Assembly (NCBI GenBank): GCA_900772845.1
Contig: CAAGSD010000004.1
Location: forward strand, 1 to 44,347
From: Lachnospiraceae bacterium
Lineage (GTDB): Bacteria > Bacillota > Clostridia > Lachnospirales > Lachnospiraceae
Direction: 5' to 3'
DNA length: 44,347 nt
The notes beneath the pieces were generated by a model. The model was given only the letters and a program-made list of their open reading frames with translations, did no database searches and had not been told where the DNA came from. A program made the position numbers and the translations under genes. Positions 1 through 8,855 of this stretch are shown here, piece after piece; position 1 is the stretch's first letter; each line of letters opens with the position of its first letter.

Positions 1-1
1 C

Positions 2-559
2 TACATCTGTGACAAGTATAAAAATCTGGTGCGCAGCAAAGCAAAATCCATGTATATCCTGGGCGGAGACAGTGAGGATCTGATCCAGGAGGGGATGATT
101 GGGCTGTTCAAGGCAGTGAGGGATTACGACTGCGGCAGAGACGCCAGCTTTTACACCTTTGCGGATCTGTGCATCAGCAGACAGATGTATACGGCGGTGC
201 AGGCATCAAAACGGTTGAAGCACACACCGTTAAATACCTATGTCTCCCTGGACAGCCATGGAAGAACGGAAGAGGACAGAGATCCGGAGACACAGACGCT
301 GGCGGAGCTTCTGGCGGATAAGACCGGCAGGAATCCCGAGGAACTTTTCTTGGATAAGGAGAGAGTGGCCTATCTCGAGAAAAAGATCGCCACGGAGCTG
401 AGTGAGCTCGAGCGCCAGGTACTGGATCTCTATATTACAGGAATGGGCTACACCCAGATTGCGAAGGTGCTCAGGAGGAGTGAAAAGGCAACAGAAAATG
501 CGTTGACCCGTGCAAAACAGAAAATCCGCGGATTTTTAAGCAAAGAATCGAAATTTTAG
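2..559 (+). CDS. sigH: RNA polymerase sporulation sigma factor SigH (5' end outside window)
   Basis: The frame is open from the first bases of the window, so the gene begins upstream. The GTG at position 29 is only an internal codon. The visible ~185 residues hold sigma region 2 (SEDLIQEGMIGLFKAVRDYD, followed by a YTFADLCISRQ core-binding and -10 recognition segment). They also hold a C-terminal region 4 helix-turn-helix (LSELERQVLDLYITGMGYTQIA) that would read the -35 element. This combination and spacing is typical of SigH/Spo0H of Firmicutes, which directs early-sporulation and transition-state genes. ECF sigma factors are less likely because the region 2 wording is SigH-like. No terminator is obvious in the short gap before the RND gene, so read-through is possible. 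Confidence 0.9.
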   Translation, partial: YICDKYKNLVRSKAKSMYILGGDSEDLIQEGMIGLFKAVRDYDCGRDASFYTFADLCISRQMYTAVQASKRLKHTPLNTYVSLDSHGRTEEDRDPETQTLAELLADKTGRNPEELFLDKERVAYLEKKIATELSELERQVLDLYITGMGYTQIAKVLRRSEKATENALTRAKQKIRGFLSKESKF

Positions 560-640
560 ATTTATTTAATGGATTTTCACGATTCGTTAATGGTAACATA
601 CTACTATACAGATGCATATGTGGGAAAGGCGCAGGAATAT

Positions 641-3600
641 ATGGAAAAATTCAGTGTAAAAAAACCGTTTACAATTCTGGTGATGGTAGTTGCCATCATT
701 ATTCTGGGATTTGTAAGTTTATCGGGAATGACAACGGATCTTCTGCCTAAGATGAGTCTGCCGTATTTACTGGTGATCACGACTTATCCGGGAGCGAGTC
801 CGGAGAAAGTGGAGTCCAGTGTGAGCGAACCTGTGGAAAGCGCATTGGGCTCCATTTCCGGTGTAAAGAATGTATACAGTATGTCCTATGAAAACTACGG
901 GATCGTAGAACTGGAATTCGCAGACGGAACGGATATGGATTCCGCCATGGTAAAGGTATCCAGTGCATTGGACAGTGTGAAATCAGCATTGCCGGAGGAA
1001 TGCGGTTCGCCGAATATCATGGAGATCAGCATGGATATGATGGCTTCCGTGTATCTGGCGGCATCCTATGAGGGCAAGGGCATTCAGGAGACCTCACGGT
1101 TCGTGGAGGACACGCTGATCCCCTATCTGGAACGACAGGAGGGTGTGACCAGTATCTCTGACATCGGAATTGTGGAGAATTCCATCTCTGTGGATCTGAA
1201 TCAGGAAAAGATCGATGCATTGAACGAGAAAATCCTGGCGAAGACCAACGATGCTTTTGCGGATGCAGTGGATCAGCTGAATGATGCGAAGAAGCAGCTG
1301 CTGGAATCGGAGCAGAAGCTGGCAGACAGCACGCAGGAGCTGGTCGACGGACAGAAGGATATCGACGAGGGCAGGACGAAGTTAGACGATGCCCAGAAGG
1401 AACTGGACGAGCAGAAGGAAAAGCTGGAAGATGCCAAGGGTTCTCTGGAGGATCAGAAGAAGGATACCGAGAATAAACTGGCGACCGCCAGCCAGGCACT
1501 GGATCAGCTGAATGCATTGCAGACAGACCTGTTGACTTTACAGGCGCAGGAAGCATCGCTGAAGGCAACGATCACTGCGATTGATGGAATGGCATCGACG
1601 AAGAATGACAGAGAGATCATGTCCGGTGGGCTGGGAAACCTGATCAGCTTTTTGCAGTCTCCTGCTGCCAGCGGACTGAAAAGTATGGACTATGCAACAG
1701 CTGCGGGAACGCTGGCCGGACTTGGTATTGATATAAAGAGCCTGGGGATTGCGGATGAGGCAGCATGGGATGCGCTGACCCAGGAACAGTGGGACGCAGC
1801 CTTGAAAAAGACGGCGGACGGTTACCAGTCGCAAAAGGATATGTTGGATGGCTATGATGACTATGTCTCTTCCCTGAACAGCCTTCAGGTCGAGAAAGCC
1901 GGTGTGCAGGCAGCGGTATCCACAGCAGAAGCGGAGCTGAAGAAGAGCGGTGTTTCCTATACGGATATTGAAAAGGCAAAAATCGAGGCGGCAGCAGGCT
2001 TTGGTGCGGCTTCTGCACAGATCACTTCCGGACAGAGTGCGCTGAATTCCGCCCAGACAACCCTTGACAGCAATAAGGAAAGCCTTAATTCTGCCCAGGA
2101 TCAGATCACAGAGGGCTGGGATTCCATTGCGGATGCGAAAAAGCAGCTGGCAGACGGCTGGGACCAGTATAATACCTCTCTGGAGAATTTTGAGGTACAG
2201 AAGGCGGAGGCACTTCGTAATGCCAATGCAGACCAGCTGGTGAATATACAGACACTGTCACAGCTCATCTATGCACAGAATTTTGCCATGCCTGCAGGAT
2301 ATCTGGATGATGCGGAGGACAATTCCTGGCTGCTTAAGATCGGAAGCAATTATGAAAGTGTGGACGAACTGTCCAATATCGTGCTTACCAATATCGAAGA
2401 TATCGGAGATGTGCGGCTGTGCGATGTGGCAGACATCACGGTGATCGATAACGCCGATGAGAGCTATGCCAGACTGAATGGTCAGAGTGCGGTGATACTG
2501 TCTGTGTTTAAAGGCTCGACAGCGGGAACCAATGAGGTGAGTAAAAATATCGCTGCTGCAATTTCCGAGCTGGAAGAGCAGTATCCCGGACTGTCGGTAC
2601 TGACACTGATGGATCAGGGCGATTACATAACTATGATCATTAATGGCGTATTGCAGAGCATGATCGTAGGTGCGGCACTGGCGATCCTGATCCTGGCGCT
2701 GTTCTTAAAGGATGTAAAACCCACCATCGTTGTAGCTGTCAGCATTCCCTTGTCTGTTCTGACGGCATTAATATTAATGTATTTTACAGGTATTTCTCTG
2801 AACATGATGTCGTTATCGGGTCTGGCACTCGGAATCGGCATGCTGGTGGATAACTCCATCGTCGTGATCGAGAATATCTATCGTCTGCGGTCTAAGGGAG
2901 TCGGCGCGGCGAGAGCAGCGGTACAGGGTACGAAACAGGTGGCAGGTGCTATTATTGCTTCTACCCTGACAACAGTCTGCGTATTCCTGCCGATGGTATT
3001 TACCGCAGGAACCGTCCGTGAACTGATGATGCCCATCAGTCTGACGATCATATTTACCCTGGCGGCATCACTGCTGATCGCTATGACCGTAGTGCCGGCA
3101 GCGGGTTCGACCCTGCTTCGTAATTCCAAAGAGAAGAAGCATCCGTTCTTTGACAAGGTGCAGGATATCTATGGAAAAATGCTGGCATTCTGCCTGAAAG
3201 TGAAGGTCGTGCCCCTTGCTATTGCCATCGGTCTGCTGGTATACAGTATCTGGGCGGTCATGCGGATGGGTATCGTCATGATCCCGGATATGACTTCCAA
3301 CCAGATTGAGATATCTGTGCAGATGCCGGAGGATACGGATAAGGAAGAATGCTACAAGAGGGCTGACCAGATACTGGATGCCATGACGACCATAGATGGC
3401 ATCGGAGATGTGGGTGCCATGGCAGGTGGAGATACCACACTGGTGGCTTCTTCTTCCGGTATGTCAGACAGCACCTACGATCAGTTTACATTTTTGGTGC
3501 TGACAGAGAATGAGAATGCCGGAAAAGAAGAAGTAAACAGGATCTGCAGGGAGATCGAAGAACGCACAGCGGATATTGACTGTGAACTGACGATATCAAC

Positions 3601-4807
3601 GGGAATGTCGGAGATGAGCACGATGATGGGCTCGGGATTATCTGTTAAGGTATATGGCGATGACCTGGATACCCTGACGAAGATCACGCAGGACATCTGC
3701 GATCTGGCTGCTACGATCCCGGGCTATGAAAATATTTCCAACGGGCAGGAAGAGCCGGATCAGGTCATCCGTCTGGTACTGGATAAAGATGCTGCCATGC
3801 GCAAAGGTCTGACGGTTGCCCAGATTTTTTCCGAGCTGAACGGGAAGCTGACGGAGAGTACTGATGCTGCAACTGTGACCATAAACGGCGAGGATATGAA
3901 GATCGTCGTCAAGGATGGAAGAGAACCTCTGACTCGTGAGAATCTGCTGGACTATAATTTTGAGATCCAGACCACGGATGATAACGGCAATACTGTCACA
4001 GAGGATCATCCGCTGTCTGAGTTCGCCACACTGGAGTTGGAGGAGGGTGTGCAGAGCATCAACCGTGAGAACCAGAGCCGCTACATGACGGTGACCGCCA
4101 CTGTGGCAGAGGGAAGTAATGCCACCCTTCTGTCCAGAGAATTGCAGCCATTGATCGATGCGTATGAATTGCCGGACGGTTATACCATTGACACTGCCGG
4201 AGAATCCGATATGGTCAATCAGATGGTGATCCAGATGAGTAAGGTATTGCTCTTAGGTCTTGCCCTGATCTACCTGGTCATGGTGGCACAGTTCCAGAGC
4301 CTGCTCAGTCCGTTTATTGTATTGTTCACGGTACCTCTTGCGTTTACTGGTGGTCTGATAGGATTACTGCTTATGAACGAGCCGCTGTCTGTTATGGGTA
4401 TGATGGGCTTCGTGGTGCTGCTGGGTACGGTTGTCAACAACGGTATTGTGTTCGTGGATTATGCGAACCAGCTCCGTATGGGAGGACTGGAACGCAGAGA
4501 GGCACTGATCGCTACCGGTAAGACCAGAATGCGCCCGATCCTGATGACGGCGCTTACCACGATCCTGGCAATGGTAAGCCTCCTGTTCGGAGATGACCTC
4601 TCCAGCCAGATGTCCAAGGGCATGGCGATCGTAGTGGCGGGAGGACTTGCCTATGCCACCCTGATGACGCTGTTCATCATTCCTGTCATGTATGACATCC
4701 TCTTCAAGAGAAAGCCTCTGCAGGTGGATATCGGCAGTGAGAACCTGGATGACGTACCGGATGATGCGGCGGATTACCTGAGACAGAAGGAAAAATATAA
4801 ATTGTAG
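641..4807 (+). CDS. RND-family efflux/export permease with large coiled-coil insertion
   Basis: This is an AcrB/SwrC-type RND permease of 1388 residues. The frame is open from ATG 569, but ATG 641 follows an AGGA motif and opens directly into the basic segment plus first membrane helix (MEKFSVKKPFTILVMVVAII), so I prefer it. Classical features include the PGASPEKVE porter motif, a TM4 segment GIGMLVDNSIVVIEN where the second acidic residue of the usual VDD pair is Asn, and a TM10 segment GTVVNNGIVFVDYANQLR. Between about residues 190 and 530 the first extracytoplasmic loop carries a long Lys/Glu/Gln-rich coiled coil with heptad-like LADSTQELVDGQ repeats, absent from AcrB. In a monoderm it could span the cell wall or dock to surface partners. 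The proton-powered substrate cannot be told from sequence. No membrane-fusion protein gene is adjacent. Confidence 0.85.
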   Translation: MEKFSVKKPFTILVMVVAIIILGFVSLSGMTTDLLPKMSLPYLLVITTYPGASPEKVESSVSEPVESALGSISGVKNVYSMSYENYGIVELEFADGTDMDSAMVKVSSALDSVKSALPEECGSPNIMEISMDMMASVYLAASYEGKGIQETSRFVEDTLIPYLERQEGVTSISDIGIVENSISVDLNQEKIDALNEKILAKTNDAFADAVDQLNDAKKQLLESEQKLADSTQELVDGQKDIDEGRTKLDDAQKELDEQKEKLEDAKGSLEDQKKDTENKLATASQALDQLNALQTDLLTLQAQEASLKATITAIDGMASTKNDREIMSGGLGNLISFLQSPAASGLKSMDYATAAGTLAGLGIDIKSLGIADEAAWDALTQEQWDAALKKTADGYQSQKDMLDGYDDYVSSLNSLQVEKAGVQAAVSTAEAELKKSGVSYTDIEKAKIEAAAGFGAASAQITSGQSALNSAQTTLDSNKESLNSAQDQITEGWDSIADAKKQLADGWDQYNTSLENFEVQKAEALRNANADQLVNIQTLSQLIYAQNFAMPAGYLDDAEDNSWLLKIGSNYESVDELSNIVLTNIEDIGDVRLCDVADITVIDNADESYARLNGQSAVILSVFKGSTAGTNEVSKNIAAAISELEEQYPGLSVLTLMDQGDYITMIINGVLQSMIVGAALAILILALFLKDVKPTIVVAVSIPLSVLTALILMYFTGISLNMMSLSGLALGIGMLVDNSIVVIENIYRLRSKGVGAARAAVQGTKQVAGAIIASTLTTVCVFLPMVFTAGTVRELMMPISLTIIFTLAASLLIAMTVVPAAGSTLLRNSKEKKHPFFDKVQDIYGKMLAFCLKVKVVPLAIAIGLLVYSIWAVMRMGIVMIPDMTSNQIEISVQMPEDTDKEECYKRADQILDAMTTIDGIGDVGAMAGGDTTLVASSSGMSDSTYDQFTFLVLTENENAGKEEVNRICREIEERTADIDCELTISTGMSEMSTMMGSGLSVKVYGDDLDTLTKITQDICDLAATIPGYENISNGQEEPDQVIRLVLDKDAAMRKGLTVAQIFSELNGKLTESTDAATVTINGEDMKIVVKDGREPLTRENLLDYNFEIQTTDDNGNTVTEDHPLSEFATLELEEGVQSINRENQSRYMTVTATVAEGSNATLLSRELQPLIDAYELPDGYTIDTAGESDMVNQMVIQMSKVLLLGLALIYLVMVAQFQSLLSPFIVLFTVPLAFTGGLIGLLLMNEPLSVMGMMGFVVLLGTVVNNGIVFVDYANQLRMGGLERREALIATGKTRMRPILMTALTTILAMVSLLFGDDLSSQMSKGMAIVVAGGLAYATLMTLFIIPVMYDILFKRKPLQVDIGSENLDDVPDDAADYLRQKEKYKL

Positions 4808-4828
4808 CAAAAAAAGAAAAAATTTGTG

Positions 4829-4857
4829 TTGACAAATATAGATTGCTTTGTTACAAT
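4829..4857 (+). promoter_or_regulatory. Sigma-A promoter of tRNA-Thr
   Basis: TTGACA (4829-4834) and TACAAT (4852-4857) are separated by exactly 17 bases. They lie 33 bases before the mature tRNA. The precursor leader can form a small ATCACG/CGTGAT hairpin just upstream of the tRNA. Confidence 0.88.
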
Positions 4858-4890
4858 GAATCACGGTGATTGCGTTAGCAGTCACGTGAT

Positions 4891-4963
4891 GCTGCTGTGG
4901 CTCAGTCGGTAGAGCGTCGCATTGGTAGTGCGGAGGTCACGGGTCCGATTCCCGTCAGCAGCT
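4891..4963 (+). tRNA. tRNA-Thr (anticodon GGT)
   Basis: The 73 bases fold as a canonical cloverleaf. The acceptor stem is GCTGCTG/CAGCAGC, the D arm GCTC/GAGC, the anticodon stem TCGCA/TGCGG with loop TTGGTAG, and the T arm ACGGG/CCCGT. Positions 34-36 read GGT, which decodes ACC/ACU threonine codons. The discriminator base is T and CCA is not encoded. It is transcribed as a single-gene unit with its own promoter upstream and a terminator immediately downstream. Confidence 0.97.
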
Positions 4964-4977
4964 CTGAATGATAAGTG

Positions 4978-5006
4978 GAAACCTTGAAATATAAGGTTTC
5001 TTTTTT
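4978..5006 (+). terminator. Intrinsic terminator of tRNA-Thr
   Basis: GAAACCTT (4978-4985) and AAGGTTTC (4993-5000) form a perfect 8-bp stem with a 7-base loop, followed by six T residues. The terminator lies inside the first codons of the open frame that starts at ATG 4975, which shows that this ATG is not a genuine gene start. Confidence 0.93.
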
Positions 5007-5010
5007 GTTT

Positions 5011-5376
5011 ATACGATTTTTTAATGTAAGAACGGAGAGTGATCTGGATATGCTACGGATGCAGACGAAAAATGCCGGAATTTTAGAGGCAATCAAAGAG
5101 ATAGAACATATGAGCCTGAGCCGCTGGGCGAAGGCACAGTATGAGGAACACATGAAATGCGTGATGGACCGTAAGGCAGAAGATGCCTATGTGTATGACC
5201 GGGGCGTGGAAGCCGGGATAGAAAGAGGAATAGAGCAAGGGATAGAGCAGGGCAGGACGGATATTATTGTCAGGATGTATAGGAATGGCCTATCAGCGGA
5301 ACAGATAGCGGCAGCTACAGGAGAGCATCCAGACGAGGTGAAGAAGCTTCTGGATCCATTGAAATACCATTCGTAA
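5011..5376 (+). pseudogene. 5'-truncated remnant of Rpn-like PD-(D/E)XK transposase/nuclease
   Basis: From about 5011 the DNA is nearly identical to the 3' third of the intact gene at 32384-33217 (homology starts there at about 32873). The encoded part covers only the C-terminal helical region from IRFFNVRTESDLDMLRMQ through the GIERGIEQG repeat to a tail like NGLSAEQIAAATGEHPDEV. The nuclease core with its D...ELQxK motif is missing. The GIEQG repeat has one more four-residue unit than the intact copy. The open frame continues upstream to ATG 4975, but that stretch is the tRNA terminator, so the frame is fortuitous. The remnant sits directly behind tRNA-Thr, as expected for a decayed insertion next to a tRNA gene. 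Confidence 0.85.
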
Positions 5377-5393
5377 TGGAGAAAATCTATCTA

Positions 5394-5423
5394 TTGACAT
5401 CATAAGAGTCTGTCTGCTACAAT
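5394..5423 (+). promoter_or_regulatory. Sigma-A promoter of the PepSY lipoprotein gene
   Basis: TTGACA (5394-5399) and TACAAT (5418-5423) are spaced by 18 bases. They lie about 40 bases upstream of the lipoprotein start, which has its own GGAGGT ribosome binding site at about 5448-5453. Confidence 0.8.
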
Positions 5424-5461
5424 CTACGCAATTCACTTTGAATAGACGGAGGTAAAGATAG

Positions 5462-6361
5462 ATGATGAAACATAAGTTGATTTTAACCGGCGCAGCACTG
5501 TCTCTGGCGGTGGCTATGACCGGATGTGGCGGTAATGCAGTAACGAATCAGCAGCAAACTAACCAGGCGCAGGAGCAGGCACAGCTGATCAGTATGGAAG
5601 CAGCACAGGAGACAGCGCTAAAGGCAGCCAATATAGCTGCGGAGGATGCAGCGATTTCTGCGACGACCCTGAATGAAGTAGCAGGGACGTTCTGCTATAA
5701 GGTTGAGTTTACTTCGGGCGATTATGCCTATGCCTACACTGTTAACGCAGAAACAGGTGCAGTCATGGAAATGAGCAGCCGGGATAAGAATGCCGCCGAT
5801 ACCCAGGTACAGACGGAGGCGACAGCCCCAGTTGCTGCTTCTGACACGACGCAGAGCCCTGCCACGGCTCCGGCACAGAACCCTGTCACGGCTCCTGCGC
5901 AGACCGCAGCTGGCACAGTGGATGAGGAAACGGCACAGAAGATTGCACTGGAGCATGCCGGGGTGAAGGCCTCGGATGCGACAATCACCAAGTCAAAGCT
6001 GGACTATGAAGGCAGACGCCAGGTATATGAAATTGAATGGTATGCAGGCGGTGCGAAATATGACTATGAAATTGCTGCCGATACCGGTGAGGTCATCAGC
6101 TCCGGATATGAAGAAAAATCAGCAGGATGGAGTGGCAGTAATAGCAATAATGTTACTGTCAGTGAAGCAGATGCGAAGCAGACAGCGCTTGGCCGTGTAA
6201 GCGGTGCAACGGAAAAGGACATCTACGAATGGCAATTCGATTATGACGATGGACGTCCGGAGTACGAAGGCAAGATCATCTACGGTGGCACGGAATATGA
6301 CTTTACGATCGATGCATCCAATGGATCCTTAGTGGAGTGGGAGGCCGAGACCGTCCGGTGA
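5462..6361 (+). CDS. PepSY-domain lipoprotein (three PepSY repeats)
   Basis: This is a 299-residue exported lipoprotein. A short basic N-terminus and hydrophobic stretch end in a lipobox (AMTGC, Cys about 21), so the mature protein is probably lipid-anchored on the outer face of the membrane. Three PepSY-like modules follow at about residues 44-105, 152-215 and 233-297, each running from an acidic helix (EETAQKIALEHAG) to a Y-DYEI-AADTGEV-type ending. A Gln/Pro/Ala/Thr-rich linker separates the first and second. PepSY domains are known as possible protease-inhibitor or regulatory modules, and the exact role here is unknown. GGAGGT precedes the start and ATG 5465 is an alternative. It appears to be a single-gene unit with its own promoter. 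Confidence 0.88.
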   Translation: MMKHKLILTGAALSLAVAMTGCGGNAVTNQQQTNQAQEQAQLISMEAAQETALKAANIAAEDAAISATTLNEVAGTFCYKVEFTSGDYAYAYTVNAETGAVMEMSSRDKNAADTQVQTEATAPVAASDTTQSPATAPAQNPVTAPAQTAAGTVDEETAQKIALEHAGVKASDATITKSKLDYEGRRQVYEIEWYAGGAKYDYEIAADTGEVISSGYEEKSAGWSGSNSNNVTVSEADAKQTALGRVSGATEKDIYEWQFDYDDGRPEYEGKIIYGGTEYDFTIDASNGSLVEWEAETVR

Positions 6362-6391
6362 CAAATATAATAAATTTAGCTATAAATTGTA

Positions 6392-6419
6392 TTGACTATT
6401 TTGCTGTTTTTGGTATTAT
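6392..6419 (+). promoter_or_regulatory. Promoter upstream of the hairpin RNA / Septu-like module
   Basis: TTGACT (6392-6397) and TATTAT (6414-6419) are separated by 16 bases in an AT-rich stretch. Transcription would start near 6426, just ahead of two strong hairpins. A second candidate -10 box, TATAAT at 6553-6558, lies close to the ATPase gene but has no good -35 partner. Confidence 0.6.
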
Positions 6420-6425
6420 AAGATT

Positions 6426-6522
6426 AAAGGTGAGTCCTGCCTATAAGTGGAGATCGTAAAAGTGTAAGAATCGCCATTGGTGATTCTTCATGGTGGCTAT
6501 GCTTTTTAGCATAGCCACTTTT
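6426..6522 (+). ncRNA. Putative small structured RNA (or attenuated leader) before the ATPase-HNH genes
   Basis: About 97 bases between a promoter and a terminator contain no open frame of note. Hairpin 1 pairs 6466-6475 with 6479-6488 (10 bp including one G-T, loop ATT). Hairpin 2 pairs GTGGCTATGC (6493-6502) perfectly with GCATAGCCAC (6509-6518) and is followed by TTTT, as in an intrinsic terminator. The unit could be an independent small RNA or a leader attenuator controlling the defence genes that start 58 bases further on. I do not recognise the family. Confidence 0.5.
6493..6522 (+). terminator. Intrinsic terminator/attenuator ahead of the ATPase gene
   Basis: A perfect 10-bp stem (6493-6502 with 6509-6518) with a TTTTTA loop is followed by four T residues. 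Its position between a promoter and the ATPase gene suggests either the end of a small RNA or conditional termination. Confidence 0.75.
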
Positions 6523-6580
6523 AATATTAAGAAGAATTATGATATTTATGTTTATAATAGAGATAGTGAGGTGATATTGA

Positions 6581-7897
6581 ATGAAATTAAAAAATATCAA
6601 GATTTCGAATTATAGATGCTTCAAAAAAGCAGAGATTGATTTTGACGATCATATTACATTAGTAGTTGGTAAGAATGGAGCAGGTAAGACGACAATATTG
6701 GATGCTGTGGCGGTTTCAGTCAGTACATTTCTATTGGGAATTGATGGCGGTGTAAGTAGAAGCATTTTAAAGGATGATGCCAGATATGAGTTCCATGATT
6801 TAAATGGAACGATTGATCCACAGCATCAGTTCCCGGTAAGTATCGAGAGCATTGGTGATTGCCTGAATCAGCAAAATACAAAATGGATTCGTTCTTTGAA
6901 TTCTGAAAGTGGTAAGACAACGATAAAAGATGCGAGTGAATTGACAGGTCTTGCAAAGAAAGCACAGAACCAGATCATGATGGGAGATAAGTCTCTGGTA
7001 CTCCCTATAATCTCTTATTATGGAACTGGACGGCTATATGCACAGAAGAAAAAAAAGAGAAACATGAAATCTTTAACGGAGTTTAAACGTCAGGTTGGCT
7101 ACGTGGATTGTATGGCTACAGAGTCAAATGAGAAGCTGATGTTGAACTGGTTTCAGATGCAGACCCTGAAAAGTCTTCAGGAGCAGCAGAAGACAGGCAT
7201 ATTGGATAGACCATTACTGCTGAAAACGGTCGAAAAAGCAATCTGCAGAAGCTTTGAGAGAATCAGCGGGGCACGGAATGTCAGCATTATCTTTGATCTT
7301 GAGACCCATAGGCTGGTACTGGAATTTGAAACTGTTGATGGCAATGCACAGAAGTTTGCCATGGATGAGATGAGTGATGGATATAAGAACACACTTAGCA
7401 TGATCGGTGATATTGCCTATCGTATGGTAGTGTTAAATCCTACGCTTGGAGATCAAGTGTTGGAAAAAACACCTGGTGTTGTATTGATTGATGAAATTGA
7501 TTTACATTTGCATCCGCAGTGGCAGCAGACAATCATAAGTGATCTCCATGCAATTTTCCCGGAAGTTCAGTTTATTGTCAGCTCTCATGCACCGGCAGTT
7601 ATCAATTCTGTTCCAAGAGAGCAGATTCGTATTCTGGATCATGGAGAAATCTATATGCCTGCGGCACAGACCTATGGAAGAGATGCAAATTCCATATTGC
7701 GGGAGGTTATGAAAGTATCAGAGCGTCCGGCTGAAATCAAGCAGCGTATGGACTTATTCTATGCACATATGGATGAAAATAATTATAAAGAAGCAGACAA
7801 GGTTTTGACGGAGATGGAAGCAATTGTTGGAACAACGGATCCGGATATTGCGGCGGCAAGGACATCTCTGGATTTGGAGAGAATATTGGGGGAATAG
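6581..7897 (+). CDS. ptuA: AAA/ABC-type ATPase, Septu PtuA-like (retron-associated ATPase type)
   Basis: This is a 438-residue SMC/OLD-like ATPase. The Walker A motif is GKNGAGKTT at residues 30-38, next to the YRCFKKAEIDFD strand typical of this family. Walker B is VVLIDEIDLHLHP at about residues 300-312, and the H-loop SSHAPAVINSVP follows at about 333-344. A GTG-GTGAT-type Shine-Dalgarno precedes ATG 6581. The HNH gene starts 3 bases after the stop, so the two are co-translated. This ATPase-HNH pairing is the composition of Septu (PtuAB) anti-phage systems and of the effector pair of some retrons. No reverse transcriptase gene is present nearby. The assignment comes from domain content and gene order. 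A related OLD-family pair is the main alternative. Confidence 0.78.
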   Translation: MKLKNIKISNYRCFKKAEIDFDDHITLVVGKNGAGKTTILDAVAVSVSTFLLGIDGGVSRSILKDDARYEFHDLNGTIDPQHQFPVSIESIGDCLNQQNTKWIRSLNSESGKTTIKDASELTGLAKKAQNQIMMGDKSLVLPIISYYGTGRLYAQKKKKRNMKSLTEFKRQVGYVDCMATESNEKLMLNWFQMQTLKSLQEQQKTGILDRPLLLKTVEKAICRSFERISGARNVSIIFDLETHRLVLEFETVDGNAQKFAMDEMSDGYKNTLSMIGDIAYRMVVLNPTLGDQVLEKTPGVVLIDEIDLHLHPQWQQTIISDLHAIFPEVQFIVSSHAPAVINSVPREQIRILDHGEIYMPAAQTYGRDANSILREVMKVSERPAEIKQRMDLFYAHMDENNYKEADKVLTEMEAIVGTTDPDIAAARTSLDLERILGE

Positions 7898-7900
7898 AGT

Positions 7901-8578
7901 ATGATTGCTATAAAAAGAGGAAAAGAACCAAATATTCTTCTAAAATTCCGTAAAGAAAACCCGGATGCGGATTATGAGTATGATATGCCTACAGATGTAT
8001 TAAAAGTCATTCGGGAACAGATGTGGGAAGAACAAGGGTACTTGTGTGCGTATTGTATGAAGAAGATTGAGACACCAAGTGTTGTGAGAATAGAACATTG
8101 CAGACCAAGGCATCCAAAGGACGAACAGGAGCATGACAAAAAGGCGACGCTGGACTTTAAATGGATGCTTGGAGTCTGTTATGGAAATAGTTTGCAAAAA
8201 GGTGTAAAACGAGAAGATACAACGTGTGATGCACATAGAGGAAATGTGGAGCTTACGGTGAATCCTTTTGACGAAATGTCTGTCAGAAAGATTAAGTATA
8301 AAACGGATGGCAGCATTTATTCAGAGGATGCGGAAATCAATAAAGACGTGACAGAAACATTGAACTTGAATTGTCAGGCACTTTCTTTACCACAGACACG
8401 GAAAAATGTTTTGATGGCAGAGAAGAACAGGATCATGAGAAAATGCAAGGGCAAATCACAGGATGTATTTATGCATGAACTGGAGCGTACTTATACAAGT
8501 TTGGTACAGGAAAGAAATTTGACGCCGTATTGTGGAATTATTATTTCATGGCTTGAGAGCAAATTGAAGATATCATAA
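7901..8578 (+). CDS. ptuB: HNH endonuclease, Septu PtuB-like (retron-system HNH type)
   Basis: This 225-residue protein has an HNH nuclease core. It starts with a Cys49-x2-Cys52 knuckle (LCAYCMKKI), then IEHCRPRH with His66, a central Asn95 in CYGNS, and a distal CDAHRGN (Cys108, His111). The cysteines would bind a structural zinc and the histidines metal and substrate. An N-terminal MIAIKRGKEP strand is typical of the TIGR02646-type retron/Septu HNH family. The start ATG lies 3 bases after the upstream ATPase stop. In characterised Septu systems the ATPase and HNH protein form one complex that cleaves nucleic acid on phage infection, and the same role is inferred here. Confidence 0.82.
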   Translation: MIAIKRGKEPNILLKFRKENPDADYEYDMPTDVLKVIREQMWEEQGYLCAYCMKKIETPSVVRIEHCRPRHPKDEQEHDKKATLDFKWMLGVCYGNSLQKGVKREDTTCDAHRGNVELTVNPFDEMSVRKIKYKTDGSIYSEDAEINKDVTETLNLNCQALSLPQTRKNVLMAEKNRIMRKCKGKSQDVFMHELERTYTSLVQERNLTPYCGIIISWLESKLKIS

Positions 8579-8855
8579 AATCTGTAAATATTTAACAGAT
8601 AAAAAAGAACAGAAAAAATTTCTTGCAAAATAATCTGCAATAGTATATAGTGAGTCCATGTAAGTATTTTTCAAGGACTTTTATGAATCATTGTGCATTC
8701 AAATTCAACTGCTCTGACCAAGGTAATTTCACTGTAAGATCACACGATTGAAAAGCATATGACATACCTGAGAGGATGCTTTCTAAAGCTGTCCCCGATA
8801 GAGGAGACAGCCGCCACAAGTACCTGTGGGGTGGGATGAATACAGGAGGAAGTAG
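8579..8855 (+). other. Intergenic region and structured leader of the MarR-type gene
   Basis: No gene is visible in this 277-base gap. An ATCTGT/ACAGAT hairpin lies just after the HNH stop but lacks a T tract. A weak promoter candidate is TTGCAA (8623) with TATATA (8644), spacing only 15. The last 70 bases can form a GCTGTC/GACAGC stem (8788-8793 with 8806-8811) and a CCACA/TGTGG stem (8814-8818 with 8825-8829) just before the ribosome binding site. I could not match this leader to a known riboswitch. Confidence 0.4.

Noticed and set aside
4975..5010. ATG 4975 as start of the Rpn-like C-terminal frame
   Set aside because: These bases form the tRNA-Thr terminator hairpin and T tract. Homology to the intact gene starts only at about 5011.
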